Source: Epiperipatus broadwayi | Lineage: Eukaryota; Onychophora; Udeonychophora; Euonychophora; Peripatidae | DNA: 64,000 bases | Reading direction: 5' to 3' | Assembly (NCBI GenBank): GCA_028023455.1 | Contig: JAQFVV010000142.1 | Span: forward strand, 1,076,441 to 1,140,440 | Part shown: piece after piece, positions 11,695 to 23,637 of the stretch | Numbering within the stretch: the first letter of the stretch is position 1 | How the letters are laid out: each line of letters begins with the position of its first letter | Notes under the pieces: generated by a model | Told to the model about the DNA's origin: nothing | Seen by the model: only the letters and a program-made list of their open reading frames with translations | Databases searched by the model: none | Program-made: the position numbers and the translations under genes

Positions 11695-11913
11695 TAAAAA
11701 TTAAAGAAACAACTATTATTGTTCCATTGTCAAAAATATTATTGGGGAAAATAATTTATAAACAAAAGAAAGAAAAATTGGTTGTAAACAACAAAAAAAA
11801 GTCAATATTAATAGAAAATCGCTAGCCCGGGAATGTTATACTAATATGTTTTTTTGTTATCAACAACACCATCAAGCAGATGACATGATGGATCAGAACA
11901 CAACCTGTTTGTG

Positions 11914-13061
11914 TTACCAGTTTTGCATTAACACTTATCTCACATCTGACTAATAGATGCTTTCCTGTGCTGAATCTTTTAAGAACATAATAGTCATATT
12001 TTATGTTAAATAAGACATAATAAATTATGTTTAAAAACCTATAAATGTTCCCAAAAGTATTAACATTTATTAAATAATAAAAATAAATTTTATATCATAT
12101 AGTTTTAATTTTTTTAAAAGTTTTTCTAATTGCTATGACTGGCTTAATTATTCAAATATAGTCATAGTTTTATCTAAATTAGCATGGCCTTGCAACCATT
12201 ATAATTTATTAAATTAATTAATTCAAAATTAAAATTTAGGAATAGAACGTTTAATTTGGAAGAAAAATATTTAAGTACAACTCTATAAAAGTATATATTT
12301 AAATTAAAGCAAAAATGTCCATAAAAGTAGGATTAGAAATAAATATTTTAGTTCTTCATTATACATACTGTGATGTACTTGTTTTAATGTTATTTACAAG
12401 AAACAACCAAATACACCTAATTCGAGTAACTATTACTCTCTTGCATAAAATTACGATATCCCACTTAACAGATACAAGATTTTATTAGTATGAAAATTAA
12501 CAATCATTTAATAACAGAATTATCATTAGTTCTACTAATGCCTGTAAGGCTTACAAAAATAATAATAAGACAGGTATAGTCTGTATAATTACCCTACGTC
12601 AGTCTTTGGTACCTTCAGACCCGAATATCTGGTTCTCCTCCCATCGTTGGTCCTGTTCCAAATTCACACTACACATAAGTCTCTCAGAAAAACAGGACTG
12701 ACACTGACTTGTCTTTTTTCTGCTAGATTATATCTACTTTTATTTCTATTGTTTATTCCTTATCAATTTTAATCACAAAATTATTCTGGGATTATTTCTG
12801 AACTAATTAATTAATTGTTCTTTACATTTTTACTCCTTTGTTTAATTAATTATTTATTCAGATCTTCCATCTTGTTTACACCTTGCTTTTTATAAAATAT
12901 ATATATGAAGAACCATTTGTAATTTCTAATTTTCATTTTTATTAAATCAACTCGTTTACTTTCACATGTATTATTTAACACTTTTAACTTCTGGAGTACA
13001 CACAGTTTCAAACATATTTTTCTTAATATTAATCATACTACAACATAACACATACATGTAA
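11914..13061. other. AT-rich tract, no gene seen
   Basis: The segment 12420-12870 looks richer in C than G on the plus strand, with a few GC-rich patches such as ATCTGGTTCTCCTCCCATCG. I found no open frame or repeat family there. It may be an old non-coding element. Confidence 0.4.
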
Positions 13062-13368
13062 AAGATATAGACCATGCTATTAGTTTTGATGAGACAAAGG
13101 TTGTTTTCTTTGAAAGAAATGAAATAAAAAAATTAAACATTTTTATTATTAAAAATTTATGATTCGGAAGCAATTAATGTGTTTAAGAGTTCTTTTAGCA
13201 GGAAAGGTGTGAGGGATGTAATTGAGAATTGTGGGTAATAATTTATATATATATATTTTAGTCCTTTGTACTTGAGAAGTCTACTTTTAGTAGAGAAATC
13301 AATGATTGTGTTATAGAGTTTATTTTATTTGACTAGTCTGATTTAATTTTGAACTTGAGGTAGTTATA
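13062..13368 (+). mobile_element. PLE family B, old 3' relic
   Basis: This is a diverged copy of the C-terminus and tail of the 36-41 kb PLE. It matches from AAGATATAGACCATGCTATT (there AAGATACAGGCCACACTATT) through the region coding FFERNEIK, KIYDSEAIN and FKSSF, then the tail with CTTGAGAAGTCTAC and GGTAGTT, ending in a TA run at about 13367. Frameshifts and substitutions are many. It is much older than the array and serves as an outgroup for the tail hairpin. Confidence 0.8.
13271..13300 (+). ncRNA. PLE-B tail hairpin, old variant
   Basis: CTTGAGAAG is followed by the stem TCTAC...GTAGA around TTTTA and then GAAAT. In the young copies (38855-38884) the stem is CTGC...GCAG in the same place. 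Both sides of the stem have changed together (A-U here, G-C there), so pairing is kept. This supports a selected RNA hairpin followed by GAAA, as in hammerhead stem II. Confidence 0.5.
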
Positions 13369-13376
13369 TATATATA

Positions 13377-13655
13377 ATAACATAAATTCTACAAAAATAT
13401 GTAGATAATTATCAACTATTACGTTAAAAATTTTTTGGTATAAAACAATATTTATTACTTTGCTATGTCAGACTTACGATAAGGTGCTTTATCAAAGCAT
13501 GACTAAATCACTTTAGTTGTCCTTTGACAAAGATAAATTATATCAAAAATCGGACTTAGAGAAGTAATAAATATTGTTTTATACCAAACATTATTACCAT
13601 AATAGTTGATAATTATCTACACACTCTTGTAAAATTTATTTTATTACATATTATC
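13377..13655. repeat. head-to-head tail pair next to PLE-B relic
   Basis: Arms at about 13377-13475 and 13545-13655 are inverted copies sharing GTAGATAATTATCAACTATT and TTGGTATAAAACAATATTTA. Near the centre each arm has, in outward direction, TTTGA(T/C)AAAG followed by a short stem and a GAAA-like sequence (ATCGTAAGTCTGAC on the left arm minus strand, ATCAAAAATCGGACTTAG on the right arm plus strand). This again looks like two truncated retroelement tails. Confidence 0.6.
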
Positions 13656-13992
13656 TATGGTATATACATATAACTTATTCCTTTATACATATATCATTAA
13701 AACCAGTCAACACTTAGACATACCCAATATCAATAACAATTAACAATTTCAAACTATTCTCAAGGCAACTTCCTTTTAACAGTAAAGGTGTGATATATAT
13801 ATATATATATTGTTTTTTTAGCTACTAGTGGCTTAATATCTGGGTATTGGATATTATAGCGCGCAATTGATTTCGGTAGGAAATGATGTATGTAATTATT
13901 GCCAGAAATGTTGAATGGTAATCTAGCACTACTTGAATGTGTACTTTTTGAATATTATCTGTAAAAAGAACAAAATATGTCATAATTTGTTT

Positions 13993-14113
<121 letters not shown>

Positions 14114-14477
14114 AAACCTACCCCAAATCTAAAATTAAACCAGACCAGCATAAAAATAATATTAAAACACAACCTAAGGTTTCACTGCTACAAGCAGACT
14201 TCTCAAGTGTAAAGAACTACAAAAACTACACAATATATATAATATTAAAAACTACCCACAAATCCATTCACTTCCCATCCACCCTTAATGGATTTGTGGG
14301 TAGTTTTTAATATTATATATATTGTGTAGTTTTTGTAGTTCTTTACACTTGAGAAGTCTGCTTGTAGCAGTGAAACCTTAGGTTGTGTTTTAATATTATT
14401 TTATGCTGGTCTGGTTTAATTTTAGATTTGGGGTAGTTTTGATTTTATATTGACTAGTTTAGCTTTATGCTTGTAAT

Positions 14478-14481
<4 letters not shown>
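14114..14481. mobile_element. PLE family B, miniature head-to-head palindrome
   Basis: The left half is the minus-strand 3' tail of PLE-B ending in the coding sequence for the last residues (TGGATGGGAAGTGAATGG in reverse). The right half is the plus-strand tail starting at ATGGATTTGTGGG. The arms (14114 to about 14266 and 14289-14440) are nearly perfect inverted copies with a centre of about 20 bases. The right arm extends through CTTTATGCTTGTAATGTTTA to 14481, the full outer end of the family. Only about the last 10 codons remain, so it is non-coding. The hairpin motif occurs at 14178-14207 (minus) and 14348-14377 (plus). Confidence 0.92.
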
Positions 14482-14523
<42 letters not shown>

Positions 14524-14527
14524 ATAT

Positions 14528-14562
<35 letters not shown>
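14482..14562. repeat. (TA)n microsatellite
   Basis: Two TA runs are separated by AAACATATACAA. They abut the outer end of the PLE-B palindrome. Confidence 0.95.
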
Positions 14563-14563
<1 letters not shown>

Positions 14564-17229
14564 ACCCTCACTTCCAGGAAATATGTAATAACAATAAATT
14601 GATCTAGCTCAGATAAATAATTATGTTTGTTTAAAATGTATCAAATTAATAATAACTATATTCTTTAATACTATGTGTTACTAATTAGTTATAATTAACA
14701 AATAATAATATGGTTTGTTTCTTAAATTAAATAAATATCTAATAAAAATCATGAGACTATGAAGTGAGTTTACAAGAAGCAAAACGAATACATTAAGCCA
14801 ATATCCCACAGGATATCACTTTAATGGCATAGAATACTATCCTTACTCTAATTACTTAAACAATAAATCTATAATACTCCTATGTCTTTAATAAACATTA
14901 ATTAAGTAAATGACTCTTAATAAATTAATCTGAATATCTCTATTAAAATGACTTAGCTCAAATTATTTCAGGTTCTTTTAAAATAATTCTAAAATAATTA
15001 TAACTATTGTAATTAAGTATGATAAGGGATTTAATATCATTCCCAACTACATTTAACTGATACTAACAATAATAAAATAATATTAATCTTCAATTTATAA
15101 TTTAATCTCATATCTTTTCTACTTGTAATCTTAACCATGTATAACAAACAATAACAATATATTGTAATCTTCTATTATCCATATGGCATCTTAAACAAAC
15201 ATATGTGGTATGATCTTATAATCTGAGAATATGTGGCAATCACTAATAATATAATTCTGTGTAAATCTTTTGTGGTTATTCTATGGCCATCATAATGATA
15301 TAATAAATAAAATTTCTTAAATAAAATCATATCAATAAATCATTATAACTCTTAAATGATAACTTTATTTATGTTGTGCAAATATTATGTCTTAATTCTA
15401 ATTATCTGTGATTATGTAATTGTGATGTAAAGAAATTGAGTCAACACCAAGATTTATAACAAAACTTAACAAATTTATTAATAAGTTTGAACAATAATTA
15501 TATACAATATATATAACATGCATGAACTTTGTTTTACTCCCATTTAGGCAATCTCACAAAAAATATTATATTAAATAGAATAAAAATATCAGATACAAAA
15601 AAAAATTGATTTACAAAATTCTTATTATTAAAATATTACCATAATATCTTTATGACCTCCATTAAGTTTATTTAATTCAGTATATTGCAAAAGTATTATT
15701 TAAATTATTACTTCAACATACATTTATCATTTACTATTTAGTTTTTACAATACTTTTACTATCTCATATAATTATTTCTAACCTATTCATAATGTAAATA
15801 ATCTTAATTAATAACATATCCATTAATCTAGACTGCTTACTACCCATCAATATAATGTCAAATAGAATAATTTTATATAAAATTATGATCACTTATATTT
15901 TTCAAATGTGATTTAATTATACTTCTTTTACTTGTAAAAATATGCATTCAACTTGAATCTTTTAAAATTTAATGACTAAATAATATCTTTAGAAAACACA
16001 CTTTATTCATCATTTATTTATTTGTAGTAAATAATAATGAGTTCCAAATATATAAAAGTTTATGATTCCTTATTAATAAGTTATAATCTTGTACTCTTTA
16101 CACTTACTTCTATCCTTACTTTAAAACAATATAATCCATCTTATCCTCTTCAATAATGATTCTGCTTTTTAAACTTATTCATCATTACATATTTCAAAAT
16201 ACTAGCCTTTATGACGCAATCCAAGAAATATCAATAGTAAATATGCAAGTAGGTATATGGAATAAATTAGATTTTAATTTAATAGCACTTCTATTAAATA
16301 ACCATCATGGTAACAATGAATCATAAATAAGGTATGACTATTTTAGTTCATCACCTCTACTAATAAACATAATGTCCAAGCTATTTATTCAGCTCTATGG
16401 AACATTACAACATCAACATACAGAAAATAACACTACCATGAACATATACTAGCTATAGGGCTAAGTTATCTATACTTGCACAATAACCACTATCGTCTAT
16501 ACTTATTCCGATATAAACAAAATAATACCTAAAATATTATCTTGGTCCCATTTAACTTAATACCAAGCTTACATCGCTAAATCTATTCCTACATTCTTGT
16601 AACAATAAATAAATTCATGTCTAAAATAACCATCTAACCAATCGATAAGAAAAGATTATTTTATCCCTTAGTAACTTTAAGCGTAAATACAAACAATCAG
16701 TATCAATATCCCAGTTTATTATTTTGATCATTTAAAATAAACCTTAAATTCAGTTATAATAGAATCATATACTTATATTTTTCTTATATTAAAATGTACT
16801 TATAATATTACTAAAAGTATTCATATTTTTAACATGAATACACAAATTATAAGCTATGTGTATGTATTGTGTTTTTCATACTCGTTTCATACATCCATAC
16901 TAAAATATACAATAACAAAATAATAGTAAAATGATCAATACTTTTATAATTATTACCATCAATATTCCGTATTCATTGTTGATTATTCCATTAATATTTC
17001 TGGATCATGAATTAAATAAAACATTATTTAAATACCACTCATTCCACACCATCTTACTGTAAAATATTAAACTTCTTTTTTAAAAAATTATTAAAGATTT
17101 TTTTATAATAATTAATTACTAGGTTAGTAAATAATTTAATGTTCTATGTTCCTACCCTACTTCTATTCTCTAAGCATTATTATGAAGGTTAGTAAAATAA
17201 AATATAAAAAAAATTTACGAAAAGAAAGC
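14563..17229. other. AT-rich tract, no gene seen
   Basis: By eye the plus strand has more C than G over this region. No open frame above 60 codons, repeat end or RNA gene is recognised. It could be one old non-coding element, but nothing identifies it. Confidence 0.4.
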
Positions 17230-17238
17230 GACAAAGTT

Positions 17239-17356
17239 TTTGTTTTTTTTTAAATGTCATAGCATCGGCTGGGATGCGAACCTGCAACCCGGGCAACTAG
17301 CCTGCAAGTGCAAGGCAGTTTTGCTGACCTCTCAACCACCAATGCAAGACAGCTCT
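17239..17356 (-). mobile_element. tRNA-derived SINE, copy 1
   Basis: On the minus strand a tRNA-like body of about 95 bases holds an A-box-like TGGTTGAGAGGTCAGC and a B-box-like GCAGGTTCGCATCCC, and ends TGCTATGAC before a poly-A-rich tail. The exact 9-base repeat GACAAAGTT flanks it (17230-17238 and 17357-17365), as expected for LINE-mobilised insertion. The variable region is long, as in class II (Leu/Ser-type) tRNAs. It is a mobile copy, not a working tRNA. Three relatives lie at 28.8, 49.5 and 63.4 kb. Confidence 0.85.
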
Positions 17357-17365
17357 GACAAAGTT

Positions 17366-19340
17366 CATTATAGAAAATGTCCTTTTCCTCATGTACAGTA
17401 TTTTGGGGACAAAAACATCTTCCTTTGAAGCCAACAAAAACCATGCATGCTACAATAGTTTCACTTTTACAACATGTCCAACAATTCTTTTTAAGCATGA
17501 ATAAAATAAAATAAAAGTAAGTCAACTTATAAAATATTCCAATTGCAATCCAAATAGTTCATAGTTATTCTTTTATTTTCAACAGTAATTATTAAATGCA
17601 TTTTTAAATCCTCTATTATAACATATATCTTCTAAAATTTTACTGCTTTCAGTTAAATTTTTTACTGGTCAATGCGCCTGGATACAATATCAGTGTTCAA
17701 CTACAATACTTATCATAGTTTTAAATATTTTATAAGTACTTTTCTGAAAATCTTTTGTATGTCCAGCATACAACAACTAACTTATTTTGAAGATTTTTTT
17801 TAATGTAATATATATTATTTTACCAATAATCTTCATTTTTAATTTTTTTAAAAATTATATTTTTTCAAAAATCCATTTCCAATATTTCTTCATAAAGAAA
17901 TATTTCAGCATCTTAAATAATTGTTATTTTTACATTAACAGTTTTTTTTCTTTTAAAATTATTATATTTTAAAATAGCTTCCAGAATAAAAATTTCATAT
18001 TTTTTTCTTTCCATCTCTGATGAGCTTTTCTGAATCTTCTCTGTGAAGTTCTGTCTATTAACATTACTATTAAATTAGCATGATTGTTCATCATAGGCAA
18101 AATTATGTATCTAGTAGGAAAATAATAATTCGATATTTTCCTCCATAAATTTAAATTCAATGATGACACCTCCATGTTTAAGTTGATGTTAAATTTGATG
18201 AAATAAATCAGCAAGTAAGGAATTATTTAATCTTTCAGCCACACATTTCCATACTACGATCTTATAATAATAAATTACAGTACTTTTATAATTTTAAAGT
18301 AAATAAAATTACTATTATTTTAACAATTAATTGACTGAAGTGGTGGTAACAATAACAATGATATAACAGTGACCTGGAAATCCCTGCACATCTGTTTTAT
18401 ACCTGCCCAAACTACACATTTCATTGGTCAATTAAACAATGCTTACTTCACTACCCTGGGCAAAAAAACACTGGTTTAAAGTTAACACAAACAATAATTT
18501 ACTAAATATTTATTTTTTATCATATTATTTAATTCTTAATTAATTTTCATATTTTATTTACACTTAATAAATACTTTAAAATAACTTTTAAAAATCACAT
18601 TACAATATTTATTACTATTTCTATCCTTCTTTTAAACAAAATGCATTTATTTTCAAAATAAAATACAAATCTGATTTTATTTATTATATTCACTTTAAAA
18701 ACCCAATTTAATATTTATAACAGATATTATTTTATTCTGTGATAGACAAATATAATATTTTTAAAACTTATATTAGAATTTTAAAATAGTTTTACTTTAT
18801 CAAAAAACTTTGCAAGTGCATGTGTAAACATTTACACATCACATGGTTTACAAAATACATGAGATGCTAACAATTTAACTGAAGATAAAACAAATAATTT
18901 AATTTACAAAATATTACATAAAAATAATATTATAGCAAAATTTAGAATAATTATTCCAATATTATAAAATCAAATATACACTTTTCTCTCACATTATTAC
19001 TTTCAATTAAATGATATTTTAAATATAACTATTAAATACAATTATTATTATTAAATAGTCTATTCATTTAACTTTAAATTACTACTTTTAAAATTTACTT
19101 TAATCATTTATTTATAAGACTTATTAAATCAGTATTTATTATGGTCAGCTTTCCCAACCATACAATCTTATAATGATTTTTAGTTAACTTTTTTCTTTCA
19201 AATACTAACACAATATTATACATCAATTATTTTTACTTGCCCTAACTAGATTATTAAAAGATCATCAACACATAACACACATCATTTCCTTACTTAACTT
19301 TGAAATTTAAAATTTTCCAGTAAATTGATAAAAATAATCC
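17366..19340. other. AT-rich tract, no gene seen
   Basis: Long A/T runs and stop-dense frames. A patch at about 18360-18480 is less AT-rich but has no recognised content. Confidence 0.4.
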
Positions 19341-19342
19341 AT

Positions 19343-19474
19343 CCTTACCTAACAAAAGGGTACATATATATATATATATATATATAATGTTCAATATTCA
19401 GAAGAACTCCTTACCTAACAAAAGGGTACAATATATATATATATATATATAATGTTCAATATTCAGAAGAACTC
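19343..19474 (+). repeat. 66-base tandem duplication containing (TA)n
   Basis: CCTTACCTAACAAAAGGGTA, a TA run and AATGTTCAATATTCAGAAGA occur twice in a row, starting at 19343 and 19409. The copies are identical outside the TA run length. This is a recent local duplication. Confidence 0.9.
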
Positions 19475-19579
19475 AAACCACAACTATAATAAAATAATAA
19501 TGTGTGAACATGATGATCTTCATTAGTTTCTAGACCCTCTTGTTACTTCCACAAAATAAAAAATTATCAAAAACAAATA

Positions 19580-20905
19580 AAATTGAAGCCCAATAATCAG
19601 ACAAAGATGCTAAAAAAAATGAATCTGAAGATGGTTGAGCTTAAAAATATATGGCTCAAAAATTGGATAATTTTTGCAAACCATCCAAATTGGAGCAAAA
19701 GTAAATGATTTAAAGCAAATAGATGATAAGCAAAAATGAATAATCCATTATTCATTTCAATAAAAAAAATTTAAGCAAAATGACATGAAAATTGGGTTTT
19801 AAAAAAAGAACTAAAATCAATTTTTCTTTTCTCTTGATCAGATTGGGATATTATTACTTCATTCAAAGCTCAGGATTTTCACTATGAAGGATACTACTAA
19901 TAGTTAGCTAGATCTAACCTGGAACACTTCTGAATGATACTTTTAATAACTCTGGCTAAAATGAAAAAATAGGCATATTTGAATGAGAGCTAGATAATCA
20001 GACACAGAAGTTAAACAGATGAATCAGAGGATGTATGGTAAATAATTTTTGAAAACCATTTAAATTAGATCAAAAAGTAAAAGATTTAAAGCAAATACTT
20101 GATGAAAAAATGTGCAAAAACAATTTTAAAAAGAAACAATAGATCAAATCAGACTATGAATGAGGTTAATTTCTTTTAAAGTCAGAGACTGAACCAAAAT
20201 TATGTTAAGGTCTTTTAGTTGAATAAAACCAAAATTACTTGAGAAAAAAATACAAAGTGAATGTAAACTATACCCAAAGGATCACAACCAAAGTTAGATG
20301 GATCAAATAAATGGGATATATTATATCAAATGCTAGCCATAATCTCGCAGCTGGATAAACAAATAGAAATTAAATTAGAACAAGATTTACTTTATCCCCA
20401 AAATAAATTGGAATTACTATTAACACAAAAACTAAATGAAAGCTTGCCTCTCATGCTGATTAATCCATTGAATAAAGAAATACAACAGCAATCAAGCATT
20501 AAAGCTATGTGTTATATGGATGTACTGAAATTATACTGAGAGATTTATGCATAACAAGAATTTCACTGACTGTCAACTTTACTTTCAACTGAGAAGAAAT
20601 AAAACACAACTTTCACACCGATTGCTTTTCCACAGTTTCCATGAAAGAAAAACCCACCAGATAGATTTTATTATCAAACTACATCTGAACAATCTTATTT
20701 TATTGATCAATGTCTGGATAAATAGCTTGTAAACTGTTCAATGGATTTTAAAAGAACTTTTAATAAGTGCAATCATTTTATCTGTTGTTTGTTTTTGTTT
20801 TTAAATTCGGGAATTTGAAATGACCAATCCATTATTCATTTTAATAAAAAAAAACATTTTTTTCTTCTAAGCAAAATGATATGCAAATTTAATTTAAAAA
20901 TAAAA
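19580..20905 (+). pseudogene. decayed duplicated segments, possibly LINE-related
   Basis: Segments at about 19585-19740 and 19975-20125 are diverged direct copies (TAATCAGACA, then AAAGTAAA(A/T)GATTTAAAGC). A second pair lies at about 19740-19820 and 20820-20905 (AATCCATTATTCATTT). Short open stretches such as KVNDLKQIDDKQK recall the coiled-coil part of LINE ORF1. A 69-codon open stretch at 20330-20539 is Leu/Gln/Lys-rich without a known motif. The position just before a LINE 3' relic makes a LINE origin plausible, but the evidence is thin. Confidence 0.3.
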
Positions 20906-21682
20906 GAACAAAATGAGGTTTAAGAAAAAAACTAAGTTTTGCTATAAAATCAGTTTTTTTTTTTTTAAAAAAAAGGTAATCATTTCTCTTTACTTGTTAA
21001 AATTATTTTTTTTTTTAAAAAAAAGTCTTATATATCACACATGTATGTTAAGCTTATGGATTTTATATACATTATTATTATGACGAAATAATAATGCAAT
21101 ACATTCATATAAATTCCATAAGTCTCAAATAATCATAGTTAATGATGTAATTATTTCCATTAATCTCATTCATTCATTGTTAAAGTTATATTTGATTACT
21201 GAGAAATGAATTGTTTGTCGATGTTTAATAGATTACATATGTTTGCATCCATATAGGAGAATACATTTCTATCAGTTTTAATGAGTTAGTGATCGATCTC
21301 AGAATGAAACATTCCTATATAGATTTTAGTTGTATTAAATTAGATTTAGATAAAGGTCACTACTTATAATTATTGTATACAAGGTTTATTCAGTTAGGGT
21401 TATGACCAAAAGGGCACCCCTTTATAGTTATTATTATATTATAAGCAGTTATGTTTAGGACTAGAATAAAAAGCTCTTCTCTGCTTTAAAAATAATTGTT
21501 ATTGATAATGTGGTATTTTAATTTTAATTTTAATATCTTTCTCCAAGAATTAATAGAATTGAATCCTGAAGACTTATTTAACATTTCAACTTTTACTAAT
21601 TTGAGTGTATATTTATTTGTTGACTCTTTGTTACTATCAGAACATATCAAAATAGTTTAATGTAATATCTTAACTTAGGTGA

Positions 21683-22735
21683 GTGAATATACTTTTATTT
21701 TATCAAAACTCAGGTAAGGCAACAAACTTAATTTCGATTTCACCATTACAGTTACCTATTAATAAAGGTAGCCTGAACTTGATTAGCTTAAAAGAATATG
21801 TCATCGTTATCAAAGCTAAGACATATATAAATATCATTAAAAGTAAATGTTTTAACCTACCACTGATTGATACTAGTGTCTACAATGAGATAGACAAAAA
21901 AAGGAAATCTTTTTTTGCTGACCTGAGGATAGCATATGTGAATTTACAGGACAACCTAAACATGTTCAGTTTGGAAAGGGGTTAAATATAGGGAGATAAA
22001 AAAGAAAAGTGAAAATGTGAAATGTATAGAAGGGTTTCTATCTGGCTTATTTATAAAAAATATATTGAAGAAATTACAACTAATATGTGCGCCACAATCT
22101 TACATTAGGTAGTGTTTATGTTTCTAAATGGGTTTCTTCCTACAAAGGCCCTGCTGAATAGTAAGCTCCATATAAACTTAGACCCGATTTGCATGTTATG
22201 TAGAGTAAAGGAAGAAAGGCTGTTACATTTGTTTGAAGGGTGTAAGGTTTTTTGGCATGTCAGAAATTGTGTCTTTTATAAACTAATAATAAATTTAAAT
22301 AGTGAAAAGATAACTTGTGAACTTTAATCCCCATAATGCATTGATAATAATACATACATTAAAAAGCAATATGGACCATAGGATGCAATATGAGTTTTGG
22401 TAACAAAAAGTATAATTGGATAAAAAAGCTTAATAATGATTGAGGTCAAATATTTTAATTAATGCCTCAAATATCTATCTACCTAAGAAAATTATTGAGA
22501 AAATATGGTGTGGATATATGCCAATAGTTTGCGAAATATGGGATTGACCCCCTAATGTTGAAAATTTGTAAAAGAGTTTGATATATAATGATGTGATAGG
22601 ATGTTAGTGCGTTTGATATTAAATGCCAAATAAAATAGTTATTCTGTACTGCATATTGTTAAATCATAACTATTATTTGTAAAAAAGTGTATATAGGTTT
22701 GTTATTTAAATAAAGAATATACTTTAAATTAAACA
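21683..22735 (+). pseudogene. LINE ORF2 C-terminal relic with 3' end
   Basis: The stretch at 21683-21985 contains LPINKGSLNLISLKEYV, followed by a helix with IKAKTYINII. This matches the post-RT segment of L1/Tx1-type LINEs (a Pro-x-x-x-G-G/S-L-N-L pattern before an A-K-W-like helix). The stretch at 22112-22327 reads FLNGFLPTKALLNSKL and then CMLCRVKEERLLHLFEGC, the zinc-binding zf-RVT-like module (Cys-x2-Cys ... His-x4-Cys). The two are in different registers with stops between. The sequence ends with AATAAAG near 22710, plausible as the polyadenylation signal. It is an inactive 5'-truncated copy. Confidence 0.65.
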
Positions 22736-22739
22736 AATT

Positions 22740-23630
22740 TTTTCAATGCAGCAATTGATTTAAATTTTAACTAAGAATCTTAAAAAAACATCTTAATTTC
22801 AAGTATCCTGACTAATCTAATTATAATTATATCTATTACTAAAATATAATATTTATCCAAAATTAATACAAAATAGTACATTTACTTTCTAGATATTTAA
22901 AAATAGTACATTTATTATTCTTTATTTAGATTTTGAGAGTTCCTTTTTTTCTTAATTAATTTTAAAATGTCAAAAGAAATAACTTGAGTTACTATCCAGG
23001 TTTTTCTTTTGCTTATATAGATATAAAATGAATCAAGATATTGCACTCACCTCCCCCCCCCCCCACACACACATAGGTATAAGACCATCATGTGATATGG
23101 CTGGAATTTTTCACTGAATGATTTGTATAAACATTGCATAGCATTTCAATATTTCATCTTTTGTCTTCATATCTTGTTTTTCTTCTGGAATTAAAAGGGC
23201 AATACTTCTTTACCAGGACTTCCAATAATATATATATATATAATAAACACACACAAAAAACATATGAATTAAAAAAATAACAACGTTAAAGTTATTGTCA
23301 GCAAAAGTTAATTAAATTACCGTTAGTTTGTGTCTTTTGAAAATAAAGTTGTTATTATAAATTGCAGCTGAAGATGTTATTACATAATTTAAAATGTTTC
23401 CATTTTAATGCACTCTCAAATAAAAGGCACATGCAACAAAGTCAATTTAAAAATATTTTTTAACTAGCCAAAAGCTTTTAATTTATTCTGTAAAGGTAAA
23501 AAGAAAAAATGAAAATTTAAAGTGAAACAAACCTAGGTAATGTATATTATAATTTGAAAGTACAATAAAACCGTAAAAAAAAAAAAAGACAATAATTTTG
23601 AATATAAATTAAATAATGCAAAACTGAATA
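22740..23630. other. AT-rich tract with a poly-C/(CA)n patch
   Basis: No gene is seen. A run of 13 C followed by (CA)4 lies at about 23051-23073 and would be G-rich on the minus strand. A short TA run lies at 23229-23242. Confidence 0.5.
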
Positions 23631-23637
23631 GTAAAAC

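Larger units (their letters stand above)
9831..11905 (+). mobile_element. Merlin element with internal minisatellite
   Basis: The ends are 25-base inverted repeats with one mismatch, reading G(A/G)TTGTGTTCTGATCC and continuing inward as ATCATGTCA (9831-9855 and 11881-11905). The flanks TTTTTGTG (9823-9830) and TGTTTGTG (11906-11913) match in 7 of 8 positions, as an aged 8-bp target duplication would. The right end starts GG when read inward, like the second Merlin at 42.1 kb. The left part encodes a broken Merlin/ISXO2-type transposase N-terminus (10391-10640). The catalytic half is missing; in its place is a higher-order minisatellite, itself interrupted by an insertion at 11303-11694. Confidence 0.7.

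Noticed and set aside
17254-17340. Functional tRNA gene
   Set aside because: The body is diverged, has a poly-A tail and target duplications, and has relatives at three other sites; it is a SINE.
23051-23073. Poly-C run as a G-quadruplex element
   Set aside because: A single homopolymer run next to (CA)n is more simply a slippage product.
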